A stretch of DNA of 64,000 nucleotides, from positions 187,889 through 251,888 of the forward strand of contig NZ_JAUEMJ010000005.1 of the NCBI RefSeq assembly GCF_030403505.1. Reading direction: 5' to 3'. A program made the translations under genes and the position numbers. Shown here one piece after another: positions 8,017 through 16,747 of this stretch. Position 1 is the first letter of the stretch; every line of letters begins with the position of its first letter. The notes under the pieces are model-generated. The model had not been told where the DNA came from. It did not search any database and was given only the letters and a program-made list of their open reading frames with translations. Origin of the DNA: Glycomyces tritici (GTDB taxonomy: Bacteria; Actinomycetota; Actinomycetes; Mycobacteriales; Micromonosporaceae).

Positions 8017-9684
8017 ATGTCTCTCCAACTCAGAAGGCGCAGTGCCGCTGCGCTGGTCGCGGGAGCGGCCGCGCTCGGCCTGCTCGCGACCGGCTGCTCC
8101 TCCGGCGGCTCCGGCGGCAGCGGCGACCCCTCGACGCTCATCGCCTACACCGGCCAGGCCGGCGACTACCAGATCAACTTCAACCCGTTCTCGCCCACGC
8201 GGATCGGCGCCCTCGGCACGATCTACGAATCCCTGTTCTTCTACAACAAGGCCGAGGTCGCCGAGCCGGTCCCGCTCCTGGGCACCGAGCAGGCCTGGAA
8301 CGAGGACGGCACCGAGCTCTCGGTGACGCTGCGCGAGGGCGTCGAGTGGAGCGACGGCGAGGCGTTCACCGCCGACGACGTCGCGTTCACCTTCGGGATG
8401 ATCAAGGACAACCCCGCCATCAACAACGGCGGCTTCGACGGCGAGGTCGTCGCGGTCGACGACACGCACGTCACCTTCACCTTCGCCGCGCCCGCGTTCG
8501 TCAAGGGCCCGGACTTCATGAGCACCCCGATCGTGCCCGAGCACCTGTGGAAGGACGTCAACCCCGCGGAGGACGTCAACGAGGAGCCCGTCGGCACCGG
8601 TGCGTACCTGCTCGACGACTTCAAGCCGCAGGCGTTCACCTACAAGTCCAACCCCGACTACTGGGGCGGCGAGCCGAAGGTGAAGCAGATCCGCTTCCTC
8701 GCGCTCTCCGGCAACCAGGCCGGCGCCGATGCGATCGCCGCGGGCACCATCGACTGGCAGACCGGCCCGATCCCGGACATCCAGAACACCCACGAGAACT
8801 TCCCGAACTACGACGCGTACACGCAGTGGCAGAACCAGATGGTCCTCTCCACCTGCGCCAGCGCCGAGCAGGGATGCGAAGGGCCGCAGACCGACCCGGC
8901 CGTGCGCCGCGCGCTGTACTACGCGATGGACCGCACGCAGCTCAACAGCCTCGCGTTCATGGACACCGCCAGCGACATGTCGCCGACCTTCGCGCTGACC
9001 CCGAGCCAGGACGAGTACGTGGGCGCCTCGATCGCCGAGCCCACGGTGCCGATGGAGCCGAACGCCGCCGAGGCCGCCTCGATCCTCGAGGGCGCCGGCT
9101 GGGCCAAGGGCGACGACGGCATCTACGCCAAGGACGGCGAGCGGCTCTCGCTCACCGTCGAGGTCGTGACCGGCTGGACCGACTACATCACCGCCGTCGA
9201 CACCATCGCCTCCCAGGCGAAGGAGGCCGGCATCGAAGTGAAGGCCGCGCAGTCCTCCTGGAACGAGTGGACCGAGAAGAAGGGCTCGGGCACCTTCCAG
9301 CTGGCCATCGACTCGCTGTGGCAGGGCCCCGCGCCCGACCCGTACTACGTCTACAACTACTTCTTCGTCTCCGGCGTGCCGGTGGGCGAGACCGCGGGCA
9401 ACAACTACTCGCGCTACGCCAACCCGGTGGTGGACGAGGCGGTCGCGAACCTGGCGCTGCTGTCCCCTGAGGACCCCGCCCGCCAGGCCCAGTTCGACGT
9501 GATCCACACGGAGATCGTGCGCGACATGCCGTTCATCCCGATCCTCACCGGCGGCACCACGAGCGTGTGGAACACCGCGAAGTTCACCGGCTGGCCCTCC
9601 GACGACGACCTGTACGCCTTCCCGGCGGTCTGGTCGGCGTGGGACGCCGCCGAGATCTTCAAGCACCTCGAGCCGGCCTCCTAG
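8017..9684 (+). CDS. ABC transporter substrate-binding lipoprotein, family 5 (SBP_bac_5)
   Basis: 555 residues. A type-II signal peptide (RRRSAAALVAGAAALGLLATGC, lipid-anchored Cys27) is followed by a large periplasmic-type binding protein of the oligopeptide family 5 (ESLFFYNKA, LREGVEWSDGEAFTADDVAFTF, GTGAYLLDDFKPQAFTYKSN). Most family members bind peptides or nickel, but a branch binds cello-, xylo- and manno-oligosaccharides. The terminal GH2 beta-mannosidase of this operon points to manno-oligosaccharide here (inference). It is the first gene of the operon, controlled by the ROK site upstream, with the GAAAGGA-type ribosome site at -10. Confidence 0.92.
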   Translation: MSLQLRRRSAAALVAGAAALGLLATGCSSGGSGGSGDPSTLIAYTGQAGDYQINFNPFSPTRIGALGTIYESLFFYNKAEVAEPVPLLGTEQAWNEDGTELSVTLREGVEWSDGEAFTADDVAFTFGMIKDNPAINNGGFDGEVVAVDDTHVTFTFAAPAFVKGPDFMSTPIVPEHLWKDVNPAEDVNEEPVGTGAYLLDDFKPQAFTYKSNPDYWGGEPKVKQIRFLALSGNQAGADAIAAGTIDWQTGPIPDIQNTHENFPNYDAYTQWQNQMVLSTCASAEQGCEGPQTDPAVRRALYYAMDRTQLNSLAFMDTASDMSPTFALTPSQDEYVGASIAEPTVPMEPNAAEAASILEGAGWAKGDDGIYAKDGERLSLTVEVVTGWTDYITAVDTIASQAKEAGIEVKAAQSSWNEWTEKKGSGTFQLAIDSLWQGPAPDPYYVYNYFFVSGVPVGETAGNNYSRYANPVVDEAVANLALLSPEDPARQAQFDVIHTEIVRDMPFIPILTGGTTSVWNTAKFTGWPSDDDLYAFPAVWSAWDAAEIFKHLEPAS

Positions 9685-9711
9685 CCGCAGTCGCCCCCGA
9701 AGGAGGACTCC

Positions 9712-10701
9712 GTGAGCTACTTCCTGCGCAAAATCGGCTTCTACGCCATCGCCCTGTGGGCGGCGCTGACGCTGAACTTCGCGATCCCGCGGATGCTGCC
9801 GGGCAACCCGGTCGACATCCTGCTCGCCAAGCTCCAGCAGCGCGGCGGCGCGGTCAGCCCCGAGACCAGGAAGGCGTACGCGCTCCTCCTCGGGGGCGAC
9901 GACTCGAGGCCACTGTGGACGCAATACTGGGACTACCTCGGCAACATGTTCCGAGGGGACCTGGGCGTCTCGGTGAGCTACTACCCGGCCCCCGTCTCGG
10001 AGGTCATCAGCCAGTCGATCCCGTGGACGGTGGTGCTCGTCGGCCTCTCGACGATCATCGCCGCCGTCCTCGGGGTCGCGCTCGGCGCGTTCGTCGGCTG
10101 GAAGCCGGGCACCTGGCTCGACTCCCTCATCCCCGCCACGACGCTCCTCGCGGCCGTGCCGTACTTCTGGCTCGCGCTGCTCCTCACCTACCTGCTCGCC
10201 CGCGTCCTCGGCTGGTTCCCCATGCAGGGCGGCTACGACGTGGTGCTCACCCCCGGCTGGAACTGGGAGTTCATCGCCTCCGCGATCCAGTACGGCTTCC
10301 TGCCCGCGCTCACGATCGTGCTCGCCTCCATCGGCGGCTGGCTCCTGGGCATGCGCAACATGATGGTCTCCACCTTGTCCGAGGACTACATCCTCACGGC
10401 CGAGGCCAAAGGCCTGACCCCGCGCAAGATCCTGCGCTCCTACGCCTCCCGCAACGCCGTCCTGCCCTCCGTGGCCGGGTTCGCACTCTCCCTCGGCTTC
10501 GTCGTCACCGGCTCGGTGATCACCGAGCAGGTGTTCTCCTACCCGGGCATCGGCAACCGGCTCCTCGGCGCCGTCCAGAACAACGACTACGCGCTCATGC
10601 AGGGCGTGTTCCTCTTCATCACCCTCGCCGTCCTCGGCGCCAACCTCGTGGTCGACCTCCTCTACGGCGTCATCGACCCGCGCACCCGCGCCCGGAACTG
10701 A
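9712..10701 (+). CDS. ABC transporter permease (DppB/OppB type)
   Basis: 329 residues, GTG start preceded by AAGGAGG. It has an N-terminal membrane segment (FYAIALWAALTLNFAIPRM), the family loop MLPGNPVDILLAKLQ and five further helices. The cytoplasmic EAA-like loop SEDYILTAEAKGLTPRKILRSYASRNA contacts the ATPase. With the next gene it forms the membrane channel of the importer. It is 27 bp after the binding-protein gene and 12 bp before the second permease. Confidence 0.92.
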   Translation: MSYFLRKIGFYAIALWAALTLNFAIPRMLPGNPVDILLAKLQQRGGAVSPETRKAYALLLGGDDSRPLWTQYWDYLGNMFRGDLGVSVSYYPAPVSEVISQSIPWTVVLVGLSTIIAAVLGVALGAFVGWKPGTWLDSLIPATTLLAAVPYFWLALLLTYLLARVLGWFPMQGGYDVVLTPGWNWEFIASAIQYGFLPALTIVLASIGGWLLGMRNMMVSTLSEDYILTAEAKGLTPRKILRSYASRNAVLPSVAGFALSLGFVVTGSVITEQVFSYPGIGNRLLGAVQNNDYALMQGVFLFITLAVLGANLVVDLLYGVIDPRTRARN

Positions 10702-10713
10702 AGGGAGACCGCC

Positions 10714-11766
10714 GTGACCAACCCATCGACCGCCCCCGCAGCGGGCGACAACGCCGAACTGCTGGCCGAGGCCGCCGCCGAGACCGGCAGGGCCCCGCGC
10801 TCGGGCTGGCGGATGCTCCTGCCCACCATGACGCCCTGGCTCGCCGTCGGCCTCATCCTCGTCGGCGGCATCACCCTCTTCGGCCTCGTCGGCCCCTACC
10901 TCGTGGGCGACCCGACCGAGATCCGCGACCAGGGCCTCACCGCGCCCACGGGCGAATTCATCCTCGGCACCACCCAGACCGGCCAGGACGTGATGGCCCA
11001 ACTCGCCTACGCGACAAGGGGATCGCTCCAGATCGGCTTCATCGTCGGCGTGCTCGCCACGATCCTCTCCGCGTTCTTCGGCATCTACGGCGCCTACCGG
11101 GGCCGGATCGTCGACGAGGCGTTCTCCCTCTTCACCAACGTCGCCCTGGTCATCCCGGGCCTGCCGCTGGTCATCGTGATCTCCGGCTTCGTGCCCCGCG
11201 AGAGCCGCGGACTGTGGACGATCGCGCTGGTCCTCGCCATCACCAGCTGGGCCGGCTCGGCCCGGGTGCTGCGCGCCCAGACCCTCTCGGTGCGCAACCG
11301 CGACTACGTGGCCGCCTCCCAGGTCTCCGGCGAGCGGCCCTGGCGCGTCATCGTGGTCGAGATCCTGCCGAACCTGCTGCCGGTCATCGCCTCGCAGTTC
11401 GTGTTCGCCGTCATCTCCGCGCTCCTGGGCGAGGCCGGACTCTCCTTCATCGGCCTCGGCGCCTCCAACTCCTCCACCCTCGGCACCATGCTCTTCTACG
11501 CCCAGAACGGCTTCGCGCTCCCGCTCGGCGCCTGGTGGTGGTTCGTCCCGCCCGGCCTCGTGATCGCCCTGTTCGGCATGGGCCTAGCCCTCATCAACTT
11601 CTCCATCGACGAGATCATCAACCCCAAGCTCAAGAACACCCGCCTGCACCGCAAACGCGCCCGCCGCGCGCTCCGCCTCGAACGCGAACTCGCCCGCACC
11701 GGGCGCAAGGCGCCCCGCCAGGCACCCCGGAAGGCCGCGCCGCGCAACGAGGAGACCGTCCGATGA
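10714..11766 (+). CDS. ABC transporter permease (DppC/OppC type)
   Basis: 350 residues, GTG start. The cytoplasmic N terminus is followed by six membrane helices. The DppC signature GTTQTGQDVMAQLAYATRGS and the EAA loop RDYVAASQVSGERPWRVIVVEI are present. The C terminus is an unusually long Arg/Lys-rich tail (LHRKRARRALRLERELARTG and beyond) absent from most relatives. Its stop overlaps the ATG of the ATPase gene (ATGA), suggesting coupled translation. Confidence 0.92.
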   Translation: MTNPSTAPAAGDNAELLAEAAAETGRAPRSGWRMLLPTMTPWLAVGLILVGGITLFGLVGPYLVGDPTEIRDQGLTAPTGEFILGTTQTGQDVMAQLAYATRGSLQIGFIVGVLATILSAFFGIYGAYRGRIVDEAFSLFTNVALVIPGLPLVIVISGFVPRESRGLWTIALVLAITSWAGSARVLRAQTLSVRNRDYVAASQVSGERPWRVIVVEILPNLLPVIASQFVFAVISALLGEAGLSFIGLGASNSSTLGTMLFYAQNGFALPLGAWWWFVPPGLVIALFGMGLALINFSIDEIINPKLKNTRLHRKRARRALRLERELARTGRKAPRQAPRKAAPRNEETVR

Positions 11767-12647
11767 AGACCGCCGAACCCGTGCTCACCGTCGAAGACCT
11801 CACCGTCGTCTACGAGACCGAGGAGCCGATCACCGCCGTCAAGAACGCCGACCTCACCCTCCACCGCGGCGAGATCCTCGGCCTCGCCGGCGAATCCGGC
11901 TGCGGCAAGACGACCCTCGCCTACGCCGTCAACCGCCTCCACCGCCCGCCGGCGCGCATCGCCTCCGGCCGCATCACCTTCCACGGCGATGAAGGCGACA
12001 TCGACATCCTCGCCCTCGAGGACGCCGGGCTCCGCGCCTTCCGCTGGGAGCGGCTCTCCATGGTCTTCCAAGGCGCCATGAACGCCCTCAACCCCGTCAC
12101 CACCGTCCGCGCGCAACTCAAGGACACCCTCCTCGCCCACCGGCCCCGCATGTCCCGCAAGGAGATCCGCGACCGCTCCGAGGACGTCCTCACCCGCGTC
12201 GGCGTCGACCCCCGCCGCCTGGCCTCCTACCCGCACGAACTCTCCGGCGGCATGCGCCAGCGCGTCATGATCGCCATGGCCATGCTCCTGGAACCGCAGA
12301 TCATGATCATGGACGAACCCACCACCGCACTCGACGTCGTCGTCCAGCGCGACATCCTCCGCGAGATCGTGCGCCTGCGCGACGAACTCGACTTCGCCGT
12401 CATCTTCATCACCCACGACCTGCCGCTCCTGCTCGAGATCTCCGACCGCATCGCCGTGATGCTCGAAGGCGAGATCGTCGAACTCGAAGCGGCCGACCGC
12501 CTCTACCGCGACGCGCGCCACCCCTACACGCGGAAGCTCCTCGGCTCCTTCCCGAGCCTCTCGGGGGAGCGCGGCGCGTTCATCCGCACCGGCATCGACG
12601 AGACCAGCGCAGACGAGACCACCGAAACCGCGGAGGAGCGAGCATGA
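11763..12647 (+). CDS. ABC transporter ATP-binding protein (DppD/OppD type)
   Basis: 294 residues. Walker A GESGCGKTT, signature LSGGMRQR, Walker B IMIMDEPTTALD and the switch His in FITHDLPLL are all intact, so it should be active. The C-terminal HPYTRKLLGSFPSL is the oligopeptide-type regulatory tail. The Fe-S cysteine motif seen in some DppD proteins is absent. ATG 11763 overlaps the upstream stop, and its own stop overlaps the next start. Confidence 0.93.
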   Translation: MKTAEPVLTVEDLTVVYETEEPITAVKNADLTLHRGEILGLAGESGCGKTTLAYAVNRLHRPPARIASGRITFHGDEGDIDILALEDAGLRAFRWERLSMVFQGAMNALNPVTTVRAQLKDTLLAHRPRMSRKEIRDRSEDVLTRVGVDPRRLASYPHELSGGMRQRVMIAMAMLLEPQIMIMDEPTTALDVVVQRDILREIVRLRDELDFAVIFITHDLPLLLEISDRIAVMLEGEIVELEAADRLYRDARHPYTRKLLGSFPSLSGERGAFIRTGIDETSADETTETAEERA

Positions 12648-13549
12648 CCAGCGTCAAGATCACCGACCTCGTCAAGGACTACACGCTCCGGTCAGGACTC
12701 AAGCGCACCCGCCTGCGCGCCGTCGACCACGTGAGCCTCGAACTCGCCCCCGGCCGCACCGTCGCCCTCGTCGGCGAGTCCGGCTCCGGCAAGTCCACCA
12801 TCGCGAAGATCCTCACCCGCATGGAACGCCCCACCTCCGGCACCGTGGAGGTCCTGCTCGACGACGGCACCCCCGTCTCGAACGGCCACTACCGCCGCGA
12901 AGTGCAGATGGTCTTCCAGGACCCCTTCGCCTCCCTCAACCCGTTCCACTCCATCGAGCACCACATCGCCCGGCCCCTGAAGATCCACGGCCGCACCAAG
13001 ACCCAGGACGAGACCCGCAAGCGGGTCCTCGAGATGCTCGAACGCGTCAACCTCACCCCGGCCGAGGCCATCGCGCCCCGCCGCCCGCACGAGCTCTCCG
13101 GCGGCCAGCGCCAGCGCGTCGCCATCGCCCGGGCCCTCGCCCCGGGCGCGCAGGTCCTGATCGCCGACGAACCGGTGTCCATGCTGGACGTCTCGATCCG
13201 CCTCGGCGTGCTCAACCTCCTCGGCCGCCTCCAGCGCGAAGACCGGCTCGCGGTCCTCTACATCACCCACGACCTCGCCACCGCACGCCACTTCTCCGAC
13301 GAGATCGTCGTGCTCTACCGCGGCCGGGTCGTCGAACGCGGCCCCTCCGACGCCGTGATCCTCGACCCGCACCACGACTACACGAAGCTGCTCGCGCTGG
13401 CCGCCCCCGACCCGGAGCGGCCCGGCCGCGTGACCTCGGAGGCCGCCGTGGACCGCAAGGCGATCGACAACAGCACCTGCTACGACCACTTCGCCGGCGA
13501 ATGGCGCGAGGCCGCCGCGGGCACGCGGACCGCCGTGCGCGCCGACTGA
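12644..13549 (+). CDS. ABC transporter ATP-binding protein (DppF/OppF type)
   Basis: 301 residues. Walker A GESGSGKST, Q-loop QMVFQDPFASLNPF, signature LSGGQRQR, Walker B VLIADEPVSMLD and the His switch YITHDLATA are intact. Together with the preceding ATPase it forms the heterodimeric motor. The C terminus CYDHFAGEWREAAA lacks the usual complete OppF Cys-containing end. It starts within the ATGA overlap and is followed by the beta-mannosidase gene after 59 bp. Confidence 0.93.
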   Translation: MTSVKITDLVKDYTLRSGLKRTRLRAVDHVSLELAPGRTVALVGESGSGKSTIAKILTRMERPTSGTVEVLLDDGTPVSNGHYRREVQMVFQDPFASLNPFHSIEHHIARPLKIHGRTKTQDETRKRVLEMLERVNLTPAEAIAPRRPHELSGGQRQRVAIARALAPGAQVLIADEPVSMLDVSIRLGVLNLLGRLQREDRLAVLYITHDLATARHFSDEIVVLYRGRVVERGPSDAVILDPHHDYTKLLALAAPDPERPGRVTSEAAVDRKAIDNSTCYDHFAGEWREAAAGTRTAVRAD

Positions 13550-13608
13550 ACCCCAATCGCACCGAACCGCCCCTCACGAAGCCCGCCCATCGACCATGAG
13601 GAGTCACC

Positions 13609-16128
13609 GTGACCCACCCGCCGTATTTCCGCGCGCTCCACGAGGGGTGGACGCTGACCGCCGCCGACCTCGCCGCCGATGTCCCCGAGGCGGTGGCCGC
13701 GCCGCTCGCGGACGGCATCCCGGCCGCCGTTCCCGGTGAGGCCCATCTGGACCTGCTGCGGGCGGGGCTCATAGCTGATCCGTTCGACGGGGACAACGAG
13801 TCCGCGCAGCAGTGGATCGGCGACACCGCCTGGCGGTTCTCGACCGAGTTCGACTGGACCGACGACGGCTCGGCCCGCCACGACCTGGTCGCGCACGGCC
13901 TGGACACCGTGGCGACCTTGTCGCTCAACGGGATCGAGATCGGCAGCACCGAGAACCAGCACCGCGGCTACCGCTGGGACGTGCGGAAGGCGCTGCGCGA
14001 GGGCGCGAACACCCTCACCGTCACCTTCGCGGCCCCCGTCCCGGAGGCGGTAGCCCGCGCCGAGCGCGACGGCGCGCTGCCGCACACCAACCACCACGAG
14101 TACAACCAGCTGCGGAAGATGGCCTGCTCGTTCGGGTGGGACTGGGGCGTCGACGTCGCCGGGGCCGGGATCTGGAAGCCGATCGGCCTCGAATCCTGGT
14201 CGGGCGCACGGGTCGCCGCCGTCCGGCCCCTGGTCGACGTGCTCGCGAACGCCGAGGGCGGCCACGACGGCGTCCTCACCGTCCACCTCGAGGTCGAGCG
14301 CGCGGCGGGCGACGAGGACGTGGAGGCCCTGGTCGTCGTCACCGGCCCCGACGGCCGTCCCCTCGAGACCGCCGCGACCGTCCCCGCCGGCCAGAACGCC
14401 GTCGCGGTCGTCTCTGACGTGCCCGACGTGCGCCGCTGGTGGCCCGTCGGCTACGGCGACCAGCCGCTGTACAAGGTGGACATCGAAGTGGGGTACGGGA
14501 TCTGGCACGGCCGGGTCGGCTTCCGCACCGTCGAACTCGACACCGCGCCGGACGAAGCGGGCGCGCCGTTCCACCTGAAGGTCAACGGCGAGCGCGTCCT
14601 CGTGCGCGGCGCGAACTGGATCCCCGACCACGCCTTCCTCACCGAGATCGACCGCGACCGGTACGCGCTGCGCGTCGCGGACGCGCTCGAGGCGAACATC
14701 AACCTGCTGCGCGTGTGGGGCGGCGGGATCTACGAGTCCGACGACCTGTACGACCTCGCCGACGAGCACGGCCTGCTCATGTGGCAGGACTTCCTGTTCG
14801 CCTGCGCCGCGTACAGCGAGGACGACCCGCTGCGCACCGAGATCGAGGCCGAGGTCCGCGAGAACGTCACCAGGCTCAGCCCGCACCCCTCGCTCGTCCT
14901 GTGGAACGGCAACAACGAGAACACCTGGGGCTCGGTCGACTGGAACTGGGCGCACCGCCTCGGCGGCCGCGGCTGGGGCGACGCCTACTACAGCGGGCTG
15001 CTCCCGGACATCGTCGCCGAGCTCGACCCGACCCGCCCGTACTCGCCCGCGAGCCCGCACTCCTTCGGCGACTACCGCCACCCGAACGACGAGCGGTACG
15101 GCACGATGCACGTCTGGGACGTGTGGAACCGCGTGGACTACAAGGTGTACGCCGACTACCGGCCCCGCTTCGTCGCCGAGTTCGGCTTCCAGTCCCCGCC
15201 CGCGTGGTCGACCCTCACCGCCGTGGTGCACGACGAGCCGCTCGACCCGTTCGGCGCGGAGATGCTCGTGCACCAGAAGGCCAACCGCGGCAACGAGAAG
15301 CTCGAACGCGGCTGGCAGGGTCACCTGCCCGACCCGCAGTCCATCGAGGACTGGCACTGGACGACGCAGCTCAACCAGGCGCACGCGATCCGCTTCGGCG
15401 TCGAGCACTACCGGTCGCTCACGCCGCACAACACGGGCACGATCATGTGGCAGCTCAACGACAACTGGCCGGTGGTCTCCTGGGCCGCGGTCGACTTCGC
15501 GGGCCACCGCAAGCCGCTGTGGCACGCGCTGCGCGACTCCTACGCGCCGCGCCTGGCGACGCTCCAGCCGCGCCCGTCGGCGGAGGCCTTCGCGAACGCC
15601 TGGGAGGGCGTCGTGCCCGAGTTCGACCAGCTCGCGCTGGTCCTCGTGAACGACAAGGAAGAGGCGTACACCGGGTCGTTCACCCTGACCCGCGAGGCCT
15701 TCGACGGCACTGTCCTCGCCAAGGCCGTGGTCGACGCCAGTGTCGACCCCCGCGACGGCGCCACGATCGTCGTGCCGGCCGAGGTCGCGGCGTACACCGA
15801 TCCGCGGACGGAGTTCATCCGCGCCGAAGGGGACGGCTTCGCGCCCGCGTTCCACTACGGCGCCGAAGTGGTCGACCAGGACCTGGACCCGCGCCCGTTC
15901 ATCGTGCAGGCCGAGGCGGCCGCGGGCGGCTGCGTGCTGCGCGTGGCCGCGACCTCGCTGGTGCGGGACCTGTACTGCCACGCGGACAAGGTCGACCCGG
16001 CCGCCCGCGCCGAGCAGGGGATGCTGACGCTCCGCGCCGGGGAGTCGGCCGAGATCCGCGTCCGCTCGGCCTCCGGTGATCCGGCCGCGTTCGCCGGGGT
16101 CCTGCGCTGCGCGAACGACCTGCGCTGA
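13609..16128 (+). CDS. beta-mannosidase (glycoside hydrolase family 2)
   Basis: 839 residues, no signal peptide, so it acts in the cytoplasm on imported oligosaccharides. Sugar-binding and immunoglobulin-like domains (residues 1-300) precede a TIM barrel. The acid/base Glu is E437 in WNGNNENTWG and the nucleophile is E524 in VAEFGFQSP, both in the form typical of exo-beta-mannosidases rather than beta-galactosidases. The motif CSFGWDWGVDVAGAGIWKPI is also typical of this group. It removes terminal beta-1,4-mannose. GTG 13609 has GAGGAG at good spacing. It is the last gene of the operon and ends in a strong hairpin. This gene is the best clue to the substrate of the whole operon. Confidence 0.94.
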   Translation: MTHPPYFRALHEGWTLTAADLAADVPEAVAAPLADGIPAAVPGEAHLDLLRAGLIADPFDGDNESAQQWIGDTAWRFSTEFDWTDDGSARHDLVAHGLDTVATLSLNGIEIGSTENQHRGYRWDVRKALREGANTLTVTFAAPVPEAVARAERDGALPHTNHHEYNQLRKMACSFGWDWGVDVAGAGIWKPIGLESWSGARVAAVRPLVDVLANAEGGHDGVLTVHLEVERAAGDEDVEALVVVTGPDGRPLETAATVPAGQNAVAVVSDVPDVRRWWPVGYGDQPLYKVDIEVGYGIWHGRVGFRTVELDTAPDEAGAPFHLKVNGERVLVRGANWIPDHAFLTEIDRDRYALRVADALEANINLLRVWGGGIYESDDLYDLADEHGLLMWQDFLFACAAYSEDDPLRTEIEAEVRENVTRLSPHPSLVLWNGNNENTWGSVDWNWAHRLGGRGWGDAYYSGLLPDIVAELDPTRPYSPASPHSFGDYRHPNDERYGTMHVWDVWNRVDYKVYADYRPRFVAEFGFQSPPAWSTLTAVVHDEPLDPFGAEMLVHQKANRGNEKLERGWQGHLPDPQSIEDWHWTTQLNQAHAIRFGVEHYRSLTPHNTGTIMWQLNDNWPVVSWAAVDFAGHRKPLWHALRDSYAPRLATLQPRPSAEAFANAWEGVVPEFDQLALVLVNDKEEAYTGSFTLTREAFDGTVLAKAVVDASVDPRDGATIVVPAEVAAYTDPRTEFIRAEGDGFAPAFHYGAEVVDQDLDPRPFIVQAEAAAGGCVLRVAATSLVRDLYCHADKVDPAARAEQGMLTLRAGESAEIRVRSASGDPAAFAGVLRCANDLR

Positions 16129-16129
16129 G

Positions 16130-16170
16130 GGCGGCCGGCATGCGAAGCGCCGCTTCGCATGCCGGCCGCC
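16130..16170. terminator. perfect 20-bp hairpin terminator between convergent genes
   Basis: The arm at 16130-16149 (starts GGCGGCCGGC) and the arm at 16151-16170 are exact reverse complements around one C. It begins 2 bp after the mannosidase stop and lies 6 bp before the end of the convergent SnoaL gene, so it should stop transcription both ways. Confidence 0.85.
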
Positions 16171-16175
16171 GGCGT

Positions 16176-16601
16176 TCACTCCTGGGGCTGCCAGGCGCGC
16201 ATCGTGGCCGGGTCGACCGGGACCGAGATGTGCTCGTGCGTGATCAGCCACTCGCCTTCGATGCGGCGCAGGCAGACCGTGGACCGCACCAGTATCGAGC
16301 GCAGGGTGCCGTCCTTCACGGTCCCGGTGTCGCGGTGGATCATGTGCGCGTAGGCGAGGTCCTCACCGGCCTCGACGGTGAGCTCGTGCGTCTCGAGGTC
16401 GATCGGGCCCTCGTACTCGCCGAACCACCGCTCGAAGTTGGCGCGCACGGCCTCCCGGCCGGTGATCCGCAGCGGCGGGACGACGTCGACGTACACGATG
16501 TCGGGGGAGTAGAGCGACATGAGCCGCTCCGCGTCCTTGTCGCGGCTGCATGCGGCGCGGACCTCCAAGAGCGCCCTCACTTCGGCTTCGCTGGTGTGCA
16601 T
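16176..16601 (-). CDS. SnoaL-like / nuclear transport factor 2-fold protein
   Basis: 141 residues with an alpha+beta barrel of the SnoaL/ketosteroid-isomerase type: helices at the start (EAEVRALLEVRAACSRDKDA), then LMSLYSPDIVYVDVVPPLRITGREAVRANF and a beta-rich second half ending in ITHEHISVPVD. Such proteins are small hydrolases, isomerases or scaffolds; the catalytic residues cannot be assigned. ATG 16601 has GGAG at 5 nt. It is divergent from an ECF41 sigma factor. ECF41 factors commonly sit beside such genes and control them, so this is the probable regulon member. Confidence 0.85.
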   Translation of the reverse strand: MHTSEAEVRALLEVRAACSRDKDAERLMSLYSPDIVYVDVVPPLRITGREAVRANFERWFGEYEGPIDLETHELTVEAGEDLAYAHMIHRDTGTVKDGTLRSILVRSTVCLRRIEGEWLITHEHISVPVDPATMRAWQPQE

Positions 16602-16641
16602 CGCGGCTCCATTCCTGTGGCGGTTTCACTGGTACCGGTCT

Positions 16642-16707
16642 GACCGTGCGCTCCTCGCGAATGTGAGGCGCCGCGGCGGACCTCACATTCGCGCGGGCTG
16701 CACGGTC
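16642..16707. promoter_or_regulatory. nested inverted repeats in the SnoaL/sigma intergenic region
   Basis: The exact 13-bp arms CGCGAATGTGAGG (16656-16668) and CCTCACATTCGCG (16681-16693) surround CGCCGCGGCGGA. Outside them GACCGTGC (16642-16649) and GCACGGTC (16700-16707) also match exactly. The dyad is centred between the two divergent genes, so it may be a shared operator or mirror-image promoters. The ECF41 consensus (TGTCACA ... CGTC) is not matched exactly. Confidence 0.55.
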
Positions 16708-16747
16708 GAACCAGTACGGACGAACCACGGGCAGCGAAAGGGGCACC

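Noticed and set aside
7921..11001. Long open frame on the minus strand, about 1026 codons
   Set aside because: It is the antisense of well-supported transporter genes and has a low-complexity Gly/Val/Arg composition; a by-product of high GC3.
13480..16251. Antisense frame of about 923 codons under the beta-mannosidase
   Set aside because: Composition is artificial and the sense strand carries all GH2 residues.
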